Positions 1 through 8,701 are shown, counted from the first letter of the stretch. The stretch: DNA of 17,951 nucleotides from Fidelibacterota bacterium SCGC AAA003-L08 (GCA_000405805.1 ASPJ01000022.1:1-17951), one strand, 5' to 3'. Notes: a model not told the origin generated them from the sequence alone. Made by a program: numbers and translations.

Positions 1-2
1 TA

Positions 3-908
3 GATGGAGACGGGTTCGATGATTGGTACTTTGATGAAGATGGGACACTTCTATATAATAACTGGACAGATGAGTTTAGAGAAGATTTAGAGGCTCCACT
101 CCCAGATGGAGCCGGTATTACAATTGATCCAAATGGACCAACAAATATAAAATCTGTATTTTCACTAGAAGATAATAAATCTTCAATATATGGAGTTGCT
201 TTAGATTTCAGCTTTAAGCTAAATCGCAGAATAAAATTATATGGTCAATATGGAATGTTGGACAATAATGGTTGGGGCATTTCTTTCCCCGCATTATATA
301 CAAAAATTGGACCCGTTGAATTTAGGGCAGAATATAGACAGTGTTCTGAAAAATTCATGTATTCATACTGGGATAAATCCTATGATTTAACTAGAGCAAA
401 TGTTAGTGGAGATAATATAATAACTAAAAGTGATGATTTATCTCACATGAGAGCTATGCGAGGTTATTTTCTAAATGCTTCTTCGCATCTTTTTGAGTAT
501 TTATGGGTAGAGGCTGCTTATCAAGATTTATACATTAAGATGGAACCCTTCACTGATTCCAATAATAATAATAAGTGGGATGAAGACGAGGAGTTCGAGG
601 ATGAGAATAGTAATGAAACCTGGGATAACAAGGATAGAAATAAGAGTTTTCAAGCTAGTATAAATATTAACACTGAAAAAATCCCCCGTCTTGAAGTTGC
701 AAAAGCATTCTATCAAAGAAGCAATGATTCTGATATATTTGATTTTGATAACCCTTCTCCATCAACAGCTTATGGATATGATATTGGATTTAAGGTCTCA
801 AAAGGTATGACGATGGTATATAAAAATAGAATTACATATAAAACAGATGCTTCAGGGGAAGTAGTGAAGGTTCCAGTAATGCAAATAGAAACTCAGATGA
901 AATTTTAA
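3..908 (+). CDS. Outer-membrane beta-barrel protein, C-terminal part (5' end outside window)
   Basis: The frame is open from base 3 to the stop at 906-908, giving about 301 residues. The gene starts before the window, and the internal Met at 255 is not a credible start because the frame and composition continue upstream. The sequence alternates polar and aromatic/hydrophobic residues as in amphipathic beta-strands (for example the stretches at 195-260 and 770-905). It ends in Met-Lys-Phe, a terminal Phe typical of proteins inserted by the Bam machinery. Acidic calcium-type loops are visible near the start (Asp-Gly-Asp-Gly-Phe-Asp-Asp-Trp) and at 554-641. I infer an outer-membrane barrel, perhaps a porin or TonB-independent channel. 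The substrate cannot be told. The stop overlaps the alaS start by one base (TAATG), suggesting translational coupling. Confidence 0.6.
   Translation, partial: DGDGFDDWYFDEDGTLLYNNWTDEFREDLEAPLPDGAGITIDPNGPTNIKSVFSLEDNKSSIYGVALDFSFKLNRRIKLYGQYGMLDNNGWGISFPALYTKIGPVEFRAEYRQCSEKFMYSYWDKSYDLTRANVSGDNIITKSDDLSHMRAMRGYFLNASSHLFEYLWVEAAYQDLYIKMEPFTDSNNNNKWDEDEEFEDENSNETWDNKDRNKSFQASININTEKIPRLEVAKAFYQRSNDSDIFDFDNPSPSTAYGYDIGFKVSKGMTMVYKNRITYKTDASGEVVKVPVMQIETQMKF
554..641 (+). repeat. Two tandem Ca2+-type acidic loops (D-x-N-x-N-x-x-W-D) inside the barrel gene
   Basis: Translated in frame, this stretch gives Asp-Ser-Asn-Asn-Asn-Asn-Lys-Trp-Asp and then Asp-Glu-Asn-Ser-Asn-Glu-Thr-Trp-Asp, each followed by acidic residues. 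Both fit D-x-N-x-N-x-x-W-D and resemble calcium-binding EF-hand/dockerin-like loops found in surface proteins of FCB-group bacteria. They interrupt the strand-like pattern, so they probably form an extracellular loop. Calcium binding is inferred. Confidence 0.5.
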
Positions 909-3517
909 TGGATTCTAGAACGATAAGAACTCAATTCATTAAGTTTTTCAAGGATAAAGAACATTCGTTCGTAAGGAGTTCATCAGTAGTTCCTTTAGAT
1001 GATCCAACATTATTGTTTACAAATGCTGGTATGAATCAGTTCAAACCATATTTTTTAGGTATTGAAAAGCCTGAAATCTCTAGAGCTGTTAACTCTCAAA
1101 AATGTATAAGAGTTAGCGGAAAACATAATGATTTAGAGGAGGTTGGCGTAGACAATTTTCACCATACATTCTTTGAAATGTTAGGAAATTGGTCATTCGG
1201 AGATTATTATAAAAAAGAAGCTATATCATGGGCATGGGAACTGTTAACTGAAGTTTGGAAATTAGATAAAAACAGATTATGGGTAACTGTTTACAAAGAT
1301 GATGATGAATCTAGGCAAATTTGGGCTGATAATACGGATATTAATCCTGAAAGGATATTGAAGTTTGGGAATAAAGATAATTTTTGGGAAATGGGTGAGA
1401 CTGGCCCATGTGGTCCATGTACAGAAATTCATTACTATACGGGCGATAGTTTAGATAATCAAAATAGTAAAGGTGTAAATATTGATGAACAATATAGAGA
1501 AATATGGAATTTAGTATTTATACAATACAATAGGAATACAAAGGGGGAGCTAGAAGACCTTCCTGACAAACATGTTGATACAGGTGCCGGGTTTGAAAGA
1601 TTAGTAGCAATACTTAATAATAAAGAGTCTAATTATGAAACTGATTTATTTGTTCCTATTATTAAGGAGATTGAAAAAGTAACTAATAAGAATGTCTTAT
1701 TTAATGATGGTATCCCTCACCAAGTTATAGCGGATCATTTGAGGATGTTGTCATTCTCAATTGCAGATGGAGCTCTTCCTTCAAATGAAGGTCGTGGTTA
1801 TGTTTTAAGGAGAGTACTAAGGAGAGCTGCTAGATATGGGCGTATGCTTGATATGAATTCTCCATTTATTTTTTCTTTAGTTGATTCCTTGGTTGAAATA
1901 ATGGGGGAAGCATATCCTGAGTTGAAAGATAGAAAGATTCATATTGAGAAAGTTATTAAATCTGAAGAACAATCCTTCAATGAAACTTTAGATAGAGGTA
2001 TTGAAATATTTGAAAAAATTGTTAGCCAAACAGATGGAAAAACTATTGCAGGTGGAGATGCTTTTAAACTATATGATACGTATGGATTTCCACTAGATTT
2101 AACAGAGTTAATGGCAAAAGAAAGAGGTTACTCGGTTAATAATAAAGAGTTTGATATATGCATGAAAAACCAAAAGAATAAAGGAAGAGAAACAAACAAA
2201 TTTAAAGCAAGCAGGAGTGTTAATGAATGGATTAGTATATCTAGTAAAAAATCATCATTTTTCATGGGTTATGAAGATGTAAAATCTGCAAGTGAAATTA
2301 TAAAATTTAGAATGCAGAAAGATACTTTGGAAATTGTGCTGAGTAAAACTCCATTTTATGCTGAGTCTGGAGGACAAATTTCAGATACAGGACTATTAAC
2401 TCATGCCAAATTCACTCTAGATGTGGCAGATGTACAGAAAATAGGATCAGATATAGTGCATTTTTGTAAGATGAAAAAAGAAATTAAAAAGAATTTTTCA
2501 GATATAATAAAGAGTGATAATACATTGGATGCTGTCATTGATATCGATAGAAGAGTCCAGATTAGATTGAATCATACATCTACACACCTATTGCATAGTG
2601 CTTTAAAACAAGTTTTAGGGGACCATGTGCAACAAGCAGGCTCTTTAGTTGCTCCTGAAAAATTACGGTTTGATTTAACTCATTATGAAAAAATAGATAA
2701 TAAACAGATTAAAGAAATTGAAGATAGAGTTAATGATATTATTAGGCAGAATATAGATTTAGAGACTACTGTTGAAACATATGACTCAGCTAAAAAAAGT
2801 GGTGCTTTGGCTTTGTTTGGAGAAAAATATGAAGATAAGGTTAGAGTAGTTAATATTGAAGGGTTCTCTAAAGAATTATGCGGTGGAACTCATGCAAATA
2901 GAACGGGAGATATTGCAGGATTCAAGATAATTTCAGAAGGTTCTCTATCTACTGGAGTAAGAAGAATAGAAGCTGTTACTGGTTCTGGATATGTGGAATA
3001 TGTAAATCGAAAGTTAAATATATTAGAGAGTTTAACTGATACCTTGAATTGTTCTGATATAGAATTAATTCAAAAAACGGAGGTATTAATTTCTGAGAAT
3101 AAAGAATTAGAAAATAAAATAAACTCATTCCAATCAGTTGCAGATAAGGAATTTTTTAGTAAACTTCTATCAAAAGTAGATTCCAGTAAAGGATTGAATT
3201 TAATAATTGAGGAGATTGATAATGCCTCTGATTTAAGACAATTTGGTGATTTATTTAGAAGCAAGGTGCTAAAGCAAGGGGTTCTCGTAATTGGGGTAGT
3301 TAAAGATAATAAACCTAGTGTAATGTCATCAGTTACAGATGATATGGTTGATAAAATTAATGCTATTGAAATAGTTCAATACATTGGTAGCATAATTAAT
3401 GGTGGAGGCGGTGGAAAGCCAATCTTAGCAACTGCTGGTGGTAAAGATAAAACTAAATTAAATAAAGCCTTAAAAGATGTTGAAAAATTTATAATGGACA
3501 AAGTTAATAATGGATAA
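908..3517 (+). CDS. alaS: Alanine--tRNA ligase (AlaRS)
   Basis: Cytoplasmic class II synthetase that charges tRNA-Ala and clears mischarged Ser/Gly. At 869 residues it has the usual bacterial length. The N-terminal aminoacylation core shows LFTNAGMNQFKP and the HHTFFEMLGNWSFGDYYK stretch. The editing domain carries the metal-binding His-Thr-Ser-Thr-His at residues 556-560 and Cys-Gly-Gly-Thr-His at 658-662, with the same spacing as in E. coli AlaRS. The C-Ala domain contains the glycine-rich GGGGGKP near residue 832. The start overlaps the upstream stop by one base. The 3' end overlaps gcvPB by 8 bases, so the two are probably co-translated. No truncation or missing catalytic residue is seen. 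Confidence 0.98.
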   Translation: MDSRTIRTQFIKFFKDKEHSFVRSSSVVPLDDPTLLFTNAGMNQFKPYFLGIEKPEISRAVNSQKCIRVSGKHNDLEEVGVDNFHHTFFEMLGNWSFGDYYKKEAISWAWELLTEVWKLDKNRLWVTVYKDDDESRQIWADNTDINPERILKFGNKDNFWEMGETGPCGPCTEIHYYTGDSLDNQNSKGVNIDEQYREIWNLVFIQYNRNTKGELEDLPDKHVDTGAGFERLVAILNNKESNYETDLFVPIIKEIEKVTNKNVLFNDGIPHQVIADHLRMLSFSIADGALPSNEGRGYVLRRVLRRAARYGRMLDMNSPFIFSLVDSLVEIMGEAYPELKDRKIHIEKVIKSEEQSFNETLDRGIEIFEKIVSQTDGKTIAGGDAFKLYDTYGFPLDLTELMAKERGYSVNNKEFDICMKNQKNKGRETNKFKASRSVNEWISISSKKSSFFMGYEDVKSASEIIKFRMQKDTLEIVLSKTPFYAESGGQISDTGLLTHAKFTLDVADVQKIGSDIVHFCKMKKEIKKNFSDIIKSDNTLDAVIDIDRRVQIRLNHTSTHLLHSALKQVLGDHVQQAGSLVAPEKLRFDLTHYEKIDNKQIKEIEDRVNDIIRQNIDLETTVETYDSAKKSGALALFGEKYEDKVRVVNIEGFSKELCGGTHANRTGDIAGFKIISEGSLSTGVRRIEAVTGSGYVEYVNRKLNILESLTDTLNCSDIELIQKTEVLISENKELENKINSFQSVADKEFFSKLLSKVDSSKGLNLIIEEIDNASDLRQFGDLFRSKVLKQGVLVIGVVKDNKPSVMSSVTDDMVDKINAIEIVQYIGSIINGGGGGKPILATAGGKDKTKLNKALKDVEKFIMDKVNNG

Positions 3518-4967
3518 GATTATTAGAACTATCTTTGATAGAAGCCGTGATGGTAAAACAGGCTATATTTTGCCAAAACTAGATGTCCCTGGAATTAGGT
3601 TGGATAAACATATAAGTAAAAAATTACTTAAAACTGAATCTTTTGATATGCCTCAAGTAACAGAGCCTGAGGTAGTAAGACATTTTGTTAATTTATCAAC
3701 TAAAAATCATCATGTAGATAAAGATTTTTATCCTTTAGGGTCATGTACGATGAAGTATAATCCGAAAATAAATGATGTTTTAGCCGGAGCTGAACCATTT
3801 TCAGGAATGCATCCTGAACAATTAGACAGGTCTTCTCAAGGAGCTTTAGAAATAATGTCTAAGTTAGAGGACTCGTTGCTTAAAATCACAGGAATGGATG
3901 CAATAACATTACAGCCTAGCGCAGGGTCACAAGGAGAGTTTGTAGGAATTTTAATGATTAGAAAATTTCATAATGAAAAAGGAAATGAGAAAGATCATAT
4001 CATTATACCTGAAACTGCTCATGGAACAAATCCTGCATCTGTTGTATTGGGCGGATATAAAACAGTAAAAGTCAGTACGGATAATAGAGGGAGAGTAAAT
4101 ATAGATGACTTGAAATTGAAGGTTAATTCCAATACTGCTGGAATGATGCTGACTCAGCCAAATACACTGGGTTTATATGAAGATCAAATTTTAGAAATAA
4201 CAGATTTAATCCATAGTGTAGATGGGATAATGTATATGGATGGTGCAAATTTAAATGCTTTAGTTGGACTGTGTTATCCTAAAACAATGGGCTTTGATAT
4301 AGTGCATATAAATTTACATAAGACTTTTTCAACTCCACATGGTGGTGGAGGCCCAGGAGCCGGACCCATTGCTGTTGTTGATAAATTAGAAAAATATTTA
4401 CCTGTACCAAAAATAAAATTGAATTCTAAAAATAGATATTATTTAGATTCTGATTCAGAGGACTCAATAGGTCCAATTCATTCGTATTATGGAAATTTTG
4501 GGATATTAGTTAGGGCATATATTTATATTAGCATCCTTGGAGAAGAAGGTGTTAAAAAAATGACTAGACGTGCTGTACTAAATGCTAATTATTTAAAGAA
4601 ACGATTAAAAGATTATTATGATATTCCTTATTCTGAGGGTAGTATGCATGAATTTGTTATTTCTGGAATTAGACAAAAAGAGAAAGGTGTTAAAGTATTG
4701 GATATTGCGAAGATGTTACTTGATTATGGTTATCATGCTCCAACAATATATTTTCCTAATAACATTCCAGAATCAATGATGATAGAACCTACTGAGTCTG
4801 AATCTAAACAAACTTTAGATGATTTTGTCGAAACATTAATTGAAATTGATTCTTTGATTGACAAGGACCCTTCTATAATAACAAATGCTCCTTATAAAAC
4901 TCCAGTAAGAAGGTTAGATGAAACTAGAGCTAATAGAGAGCCTGTTTTGAAATGGCAGAAGAAATGA
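3510..4967 (+). CDS. gcvPB: Glycine dehydrogenase (decarboxylating) subunit 2, P-protein beta-type subunit
   Basis: PLP-dependent subunit of the glycine cleavage system P-protein, which decarboxylates glycine and passes the aminomethyl group to the lipoyl H-protein. At 485 residues it matches the split (two-subunit) form. The PLP lysine is Lys271 in NLHKTFSTPHGGGGPG. The N-terminal STKNHHVDKDFYPLGSCTMKYNP block and the ETAHGTNPAS block are also typical. In split systems gcvPA normally lies just upstream, but here alaS does, and gcvPA, gcvT and gcvH are not in the window. They must be elsewhere if the pathway is complete. The gene overlaps alaS by 8 bases and runs into the PPC-domain gene. Confidence 0.95.
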   Translation: MDKIIRTIFDRSRDGKTGYILPKLDVPGIRLDKHISKKLLKTESFDMPQVTEPEVVRHFVNLSTKNHHVDKDFYPLGSCTMKYNPKINDVLAGAEPFSGMHPEQLDRSSQGALEIMSKLEDSLLKITGMDAITLQPSAGSQGEFVGILMIRKFHNEKGNEKDHIIIPETAHGTNPASVVLGGYKTVKVSTDNRGRVNIDDLKLKVNSNTAGMMLTQPNTLGLYEDQILEITDLIHSVDGIMYMDGANLNALVGLCYPKTMGFDIVHINLHKTFSTPHGGGGPGAGPIAVVDKLEKYLPVPKIKLNSKNRYYLDSDSEDSIGPIHSYYGNFGILVRAYIYISILGEEGVKKMTRRAVLNANYLKKRLKDYYDIPYSEGSMHEFVISGIRQKEKGVKVLDIAKMLLDYGYHAPTIYFPNNIPESMMIEPTESESKQTLDDFVETLIEIDSLIDKDPSIITNAPYKTPVRRLDETRANREPVLKWQKK

Positions 4968-5398
4968 ATTTTAACAAGCAAGATAGCAAATATTACATCA
5001 CTCTTGATAAAGATGAATATATAAATAAGTCCTTATTACTTATTGCAAATAATGAAAAGATAAAATCAGGCTGGATTAATGGAATAGGTGCAATATATGA
5101 TATTGAAATAGGTTACTTTGATATTAATAAAAAAGATTATGTTAAAAGAAAGTTTAATGAACACTATGAATTGCTTAGTCTATCAGGAAATATTAGTGTA
5201 AAAGAAGAAAAGAAGTTTGTGCATACTCATATCACATTTTCTGGTACTGACTATAAGGTTATAGGAGGACATTTATTTGATGCTAAGATAGCGGCTGCAG
5301 GGGAATTCTTGATTGATTCATCAGACTCTGAAATTAAAAGAGAATATAATAGAGATATAGGGTTACATCTATGGTGTATGAAAAACAATGAATCGTAG
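4952..5398 (+). CDS. PPC/DUF296-domain protein, PD1-like
   Basis: Small soluble protein of 148 residues (144 from the second Met). It matches the PPC (plants and prokaryotes conserved, DUF296) fold: a GWINGIGAI segment near residue 40, His91 and His93 in FVHTHITFSG, and GGHLFDAKIAAAGEF from residue 105, including His107. These three His are the conserved metal-type cluster of the family. Bacterial members form trimers and some are annotated as DNA-binding, but I see no AT-hook here, so a DNA role is not supported. Start choice is open. ATG 4952 overlaps gcvPB by 16 bases. ATG 4964 forms a classic ATGA overlap with the gcvPB stop and has AGAAGAA just upstream, so I favour 4964. Confidence 0.8.
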   Translation: MAEEMNFNKQDSKYYITLDKDEYINKSLLLIANNEKIKSGWINGIGAIYDIEIGYFDINKKDYVKRKFNEHYELLSLSGNISVKEEKKFVHTHITFSGTDYKVIGGHLFDAKIAAAGEFLIDSSDSEIKREYNRDIGLHLWCMKNNES

Positions 5399-5774
5399 TA
5401 GGAAAATTATTAAGACAGAGAATGCACCCCAGGCTATAGGTGTATACTCTCAAGGAGTTGAGATTGGGAATTTAATTTTTACTTCAGGACAAATTCCACT
5501 TACTAAAAATGGAGAACTCATTAAAGACGATTTTAAATCTGAATCAATACAAATAATTAAAAATATTGAATCAATTTTAATAAGCGGCGGGTCAAGTTTA
5601 TCTGATATAGTTAAAATTACAGTTTATTTAACAGACTTATCACTATTTTCACAATTAAATGAAGTTTTTGAGCAGTTCTTTATTGAGGAGCCACCAGCAA
5701 GGTCAGCTGTAGAAGTTAAAGGATTACCAATGGGGTCAAGAATAGAGATGGAAGCTATAGCATTAAAAAGATGA
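5388..5774 (+). CDS. ridA: RidA/YjgF/UK114 family enamine/imine deaminase
   Basis: Trimeric cytosolic enzyme that hydrolyses reactive enamines/imines such as 2-aminoacrylate released by PLP enzymes. The 128-residue length is standard. The N-terminal block APQAIGVYSQ and the GNLIFTSGQIPL strand are present. The active-site Arg105 (PPARSAVEV) and Glu120 (GSRIEMEAIA) sit at the numbering expected for true RidA, supporting deaminase activity rather than a divergent Rid subgroup. It overlaps the PPC gene by 11 bases and the next gene by 4. Being in the same operon as a PLP enzyme (gcvPB) is compatible with a damage-control role, but that link is inference. Confidence 0.93.
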   Translation: MNRSRKIIKTENAPQAIGVYSQGVEIGNLIFTSGQIPLTKNGELIKDDFKSESIQIIKNIESILISGGSSLSDIVKITVYLTDLSLFSQLNEVFEQFFIEEPPARSAVEVKGLPMGSRIEMEAIALKR

Positions 5775-6121
5775 TATTAATATTAATTTTAATTTGTTTT
5801 AATATATTGTTTTCCAGTGAAGCAATTATTGATTCTGCAAAAGTTAAAGATCCATCTACTGCATGGAAATTAGCATTAATTCCAAGTGTTGGACAAATTT
5901 ATAATAAAGATTATCATAAGGTCGTCGGATTTTGGTTGTTGGAGTCATATTCAATATATAAATTTAATGACTATAATAAAGACAATAAACTTGCAAATAG
6001 AAATACTTACGCTTGGTGGATTGTAGGTTTATATATAATGAGTATAATAGATGCGTATGTTGATGCACATTTATCAACATTTCCAGTTGAGGTAGAATCA
6101 AATCATATGAAAGCGAAGTAA
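5771..6121 (+). CDS. DUF5683-like small membrane/envelope protein
   Basis: 116 residues. A hydrophobic N-terminus (residues 1-16) looks like a signal peptide or first membrane helix. It is followed by DPSTAWKLALIPSVGQIYN at 27-45, the family-like lead-in seen in DUF5683 proteins (Asp-Pro...Ala...Pro-x-x-Gly-Gln-x-Tyr-Asn). A second hydrophobic stretch ends in IDAYVDAHLSTF at about 96-107, also typical. Function is unknown for the family. Members are common in Bacteroidota and relatives, which supports an FCB-type host. It overlaps ridA by 4 bases and purF follows after 6 bases. Confidence 0.6.
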   Translation: MILILILICFNILFSSEAIIDSAKVKDPSTAWKLALIPSVGQIYNKDYHKVVGFWLLESYSIYKFNDYNKDNKLANRNTYAWWIVGLYIMSIIDAYVDAHLSTFPVEVESNHMKAK

Positions 6122-6127
6122 ATATTT

Positions 6128-7579
6128 ATGTGTGGAATAGTAGGTATATCATCAAATAATTCAAATGCTGGTCTGTCAATATATAATGCTTTGACAGTAT
6201 TGCAACATAGAGGTCAAGATGCAGCGGGAATGGCTGTTATGAATGAAGAGGGATTTTTGTCTATGCATAAAGAGAATGGCCTTGTAAGAGATGCTTTTAA
6301 TGAAGAGCAAATGATTAGGCTGCAGGGAACAGCAGGACTTGGACATGTTAGATATCCTACTGCAGGGACAATCAACATTTCTGAAGCTCAGCCCTTTTAT
6401 GTTAATTCTCCTCATGGGATAGTACTGGTCCATAATGGAAATTTAGTCAATACATCTAAATTGAGATCAGAATTATTAAATGATGATTTTAGGCATATTA
6501 ATACTACTTCAGACTCAGAAGTTTTAATTAATATTTTTGCAAGTTCTTTAGAAAAGAATTCATCTGGAAAATTAGATGATGAAGCAATTGTTAAATCTGT
6601 ACATGAAGTTCATGAACGTGTAGAAGGAGCATATTCGGTTATTATTATTATTTTAGGATATGGATTAGTTGCTTTTAGAGATCCTCATGGAATAAGGCCG
6701 TTGATTTATGGCTCTAAAGATGATAAAAATCATATAATAGCTTCAGAGTCGGTAGCCCTTGATTGTTTAGGATATGAAACCAGTAGAGATATTAAACCTG
6801 GAGAGACAATAATATTTAAGAAAGATGGCTTAATTTCAAACTACACTTATACAAATAACAAAAAATTTAGTCCATGTATTTTTGAGTATGTTTATTTAGC
6901 AAGGCCAGATAGTACAATTGAAGGAGTTAATGTATATGAAAGTAGACTTTCAATGGGACGTTTTCTTGCTAAAAAAATAAGGAATGAACTTACTAAAGAA
7001 GAATTAGATTCAATTGATGTTATTATACCTATACCAGCAACAAGTAGAACAAGTGCTCTGCCTATTAGTATTGAGCTTGGTAAAGATTTAAAAGAGGGAT
7101 TTATAAAAAATAGATATATAGGTAGAACATTTATAATGCCAGGTCAGAAAATCAGAAAAAAATCTGTCAGACAAAAATTAAATACCATTAATATAGAATT
7201 TAAGGATAAGAATGTATTACTTGTAGATGATTCAATTGTCAGAGGGAATACTAGCGAGCAAATTATAAAAATGGCAAGAGAAGCAGGAGCGAAGAAAGTA
7301 TTTTTTGCAAGCGCATCTCCGCCAATAAGATATCCTAATGTATATGGTATTGACATGCCATATGTAGAGGAATTAGTTGCTCATGGTAGGACAATAGATG
7401 AAATAGCACAAAAAATTGGAGCAGATAAATTAATTTATCAAGATTTAGAAGATTTGATATCAGCGGTAAAAGAAAATAACAAGGATCTAGATAATTTTGA
7501 CTGCTCTTGTTTTAATGGTGAATATATAACGGGTGGTGTAGATGATAAATACCTTGAAAATTTACATAACTCAAGATAG
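6128..7579 (+). CDS. purF: Amidophosphoribosyltransferase (PurF)
   Basis: First committed step of purine synthesis: PRPP plus glutamine gives phosphoribosylamine. It has 483 residues. Cys2 directly after Met is the Ntn-glutaminase nucleophile, so there is no propeptide, unlike B. subtilis. The glutaminase domain shows LQHRGQDAAGM and RDPHGIRPL. The PRPP loop is VLLVDDSIVRGNTS at about 363-376. Fe-S cluster ligands look only partly kept: Cys250 in SPCIFEYVYLARPDS matches the first B. subtilis ligand, the second is Asn404 (YPNVYGID, as in cluster-free E. coli), and the C-terminus has Cys459-Ser-Cys461 where the family has CxxC. Whether a cluster is bound is unclear. guaB lies later in the reconstructed gene order, also purine synthesis. 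Confidence 0.97.
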   Translation: MCGIVGISSNNSNAGLSIYNALTVLQHRGQDAAGMAVMNEEGFLSMHKENGLVRDAFNEEQMIRLQGTAGLGHVRYPTAGTINISEAQPFYVNSPHGIVLVHNGNLVNTSKLRSELLNDDFRHINTTSDSEVLINIFASSLEKNSSGKLDDEAIVKSVHEVHERVEGAYSVIIIILGYGLVAFRDPHGIRPLIYGSKDDKNHIIASESVALDCLGYETSRDIKPGETIIFKKDGLISNYTYTNNKKFSPCIFEYVYLARPDSTIEGVNVYESRLSMGRFLAKKIRNELTKEELDSIDVIIPIPATSRTSALPISIELGKDLKEGFIKNRYIGRTFIMPGQKIRKKSVRQKLNTINIEFKDKNVLLVDDSIVRGNTSEQIIKMAREAGAKKVFFASASPPIRYPNVYGIDMPYVEELVAHGRTIDEIAQKIGADKLIYQDLEDLISAVKENNKDLDNFDCSCFNGEYITGGVDDKYLENLHNSR

Positions 7580-7593
7580 TTTGAACATTTAAG

Positions 7594-8535
7594 ATGCTTA
7601 AAAAATTTATAAGAGATAATAAAATTCACAAAAAGATAACTTCCTTTGTTTTCTTTGATTACATCTTCATTTATCGACCTATATACTTGTTGGGACCAAT
7701 TTCAATGGTTTTAGTTGGCATGTATTTAGAGAATTTTATTCATCAGCCTTTAGTGCTAGGTTTATCAGTAGATATGAATACAGGATTATTTGTATTTGGA
7801 GTAAGCCTTTTAATCAGTTGTATTTTTATTAAAAATGAAATTGTTAGCATTAAAGGGAATTCTAATTGCAGGTTTCATTTCTCAGAGAAGAAAATAATTG
7901 GAGATAGGATCCAGATTGAGGTTGCTCAATTAATTCATAATTTTTCTCTAGTTCTGAGTTATTTGCTAATATTAATCTCAAGTTGGATGAGTATATTTTT
8001 AGCTGGATGTATTTATTTTTTATGGACATCTAGTTTTACTCAGTTAAATGGCTATCTAAATCTATGTTTCAATGCTGTAATCGCATTTCTCTTAGTATCA
8101 TTGGGGAATATGTATATAAATGGTTATTCCTTTACTTCTTATGCCCAATTTCTATTGTTATCAATTCCCTATATCTTATTGTTCGTATCTACGATTATTC
8201 TTATTGAGTTGCCAAGAAACAAAATAAATTCAATTATTTCGATTGTATTTATATTACTGGGTTTCTTTGTTTCATATTACAGTTCTGACCCATTAGGATG
8301 TGCTTCATTGTCAGTGAGTTTTCCATTCTATGTATTTTTCTTTTTAAGAGGAATGGAGAGAGATTTAATCAGAGCAATACGCTATCCAATATTTTTATTA
8401 ATATTTTTCATATTTACTATTTACCCATTATTAACCATACCAATGACAATGATATATTATCTTAGCAAATACTATTACTGGCATCAGTTTGATATGCATT
8501 TCCCCGCATTAGCGATTAACGATGATTACAATTAA
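7594..8535 (+). CDS. Polytopic membrane protein, probable degenerate UbiA-fold prenyltransferase homologue
   Basis: 313 residues with about eight or nine hydrophobic segments, as in UbiA-superfamily enzymes that transfer prenyl groups in the membrane. Landmarks align by position: Arg28-Pro in FIYRPIYLLGP near the N-terminus; NEIVSIKGNSN (81-91) where the N-D-x-x-D-x-x-x-D motif belongs; YFLWTSSFTQLNGYLNL then Asn160 where Y-S-x-P-P-x-R-L-K and Asn belong; IELPRNKINS (204-213) where the second Asp motif (IPDxxGDxxxG) belongs; and a C-terminal YYYWHQFDMHFP like the usual YYxxRFxxxYP. Both Mg-binding Asp motifs seem lost, so catalysis is doubtful. The family call is inference from pattern. The neighbours (ferredoxin and geranylgeranyl reductase) support an isoprenoid context. 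The ribosome site is weak. Confidence 0.45.
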   Translation: MLKKFIRDNKIHKKITSFVFFDYIFIYRPIYLLGPISMVLVGMYLENFIHQPLVLGLSVDMNTGLFVFGVSLLISCIFIKNEIVSIKGNSNCRFHFSEKKIIGDRIQIEVAQLIHNFSLVLSYLLILISSWMSIFLAGCIYFLWTSSFTQLNGYLNLCFNAVIAFLLVSLGNMYINGYSFTSYAQFLLLSIPYILLFVSTIILIELPRNKINSIISIVFILLGFFVSYYSSDPLGCASLSVSFPFYVFFFLRGMERDLIRAIRYPIFLLIFFIFTIYPLLTIPMTMIYYLSKYYYWHQFDMHFPALAINDDYN

Positions 8536-8701
8536 AGATAATAGATGTGATTTCTGTGCAGCGTGTATTACCGTATGCCCTCCAGATTGCATAGAAGTAA
8601 GAGAATCTTCAATAAAAATCATAGAAGAAGAATGTATAGACTGCGATTTATGTGTATATATTTGTCCAATTGATGTTCTAGAGCAAACCAATGAAAAATA
8701 A
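8522..8701 (+). CDS. Small 2[4Fe-4S]-type ferredoxin
   Basis: 59 residues, too short for most ORF filters but unambiguous. Two cysteine motifs are present: Cys9, Cys12, Cys15, Cys19-Pro and Cys38, Cys41, Cys44, Cys48-Pro, each C-x2-C-x2-C-x3-C-P, expected to hold two [4Fe-4S] clusters. It overlaps the end of the UbiA-like gene by 14 bases and the start of the reductase by 11, so the three are tightly coupled. In methanogen archaea a ferredoxin encoded beside geranylgeranyl reductase donates its electrons. By analogy this ferredoxin probably feeds the downstream flavoprotein. That partnership is inference from context. Confidence 0.9.
   Translation: MITIKDNRCDFCAACITVCPPDCIEVRESSIKIIEEECIDCDLCVYICPIDVLEQTNEK

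Noticed and set aside
4952..5398. PPC-domain protein as an AT-hook transcription factor
   Set aside because: No AT-hook (Arg-Gly-Arg-Pro type) motif is present, so only the fold can be supported.
8509..8691. 60-residue - strand ORF
   Set aside because: It is antisense to the ferredoxin gene. The + strand reading has eight correctly spaced cysteines.
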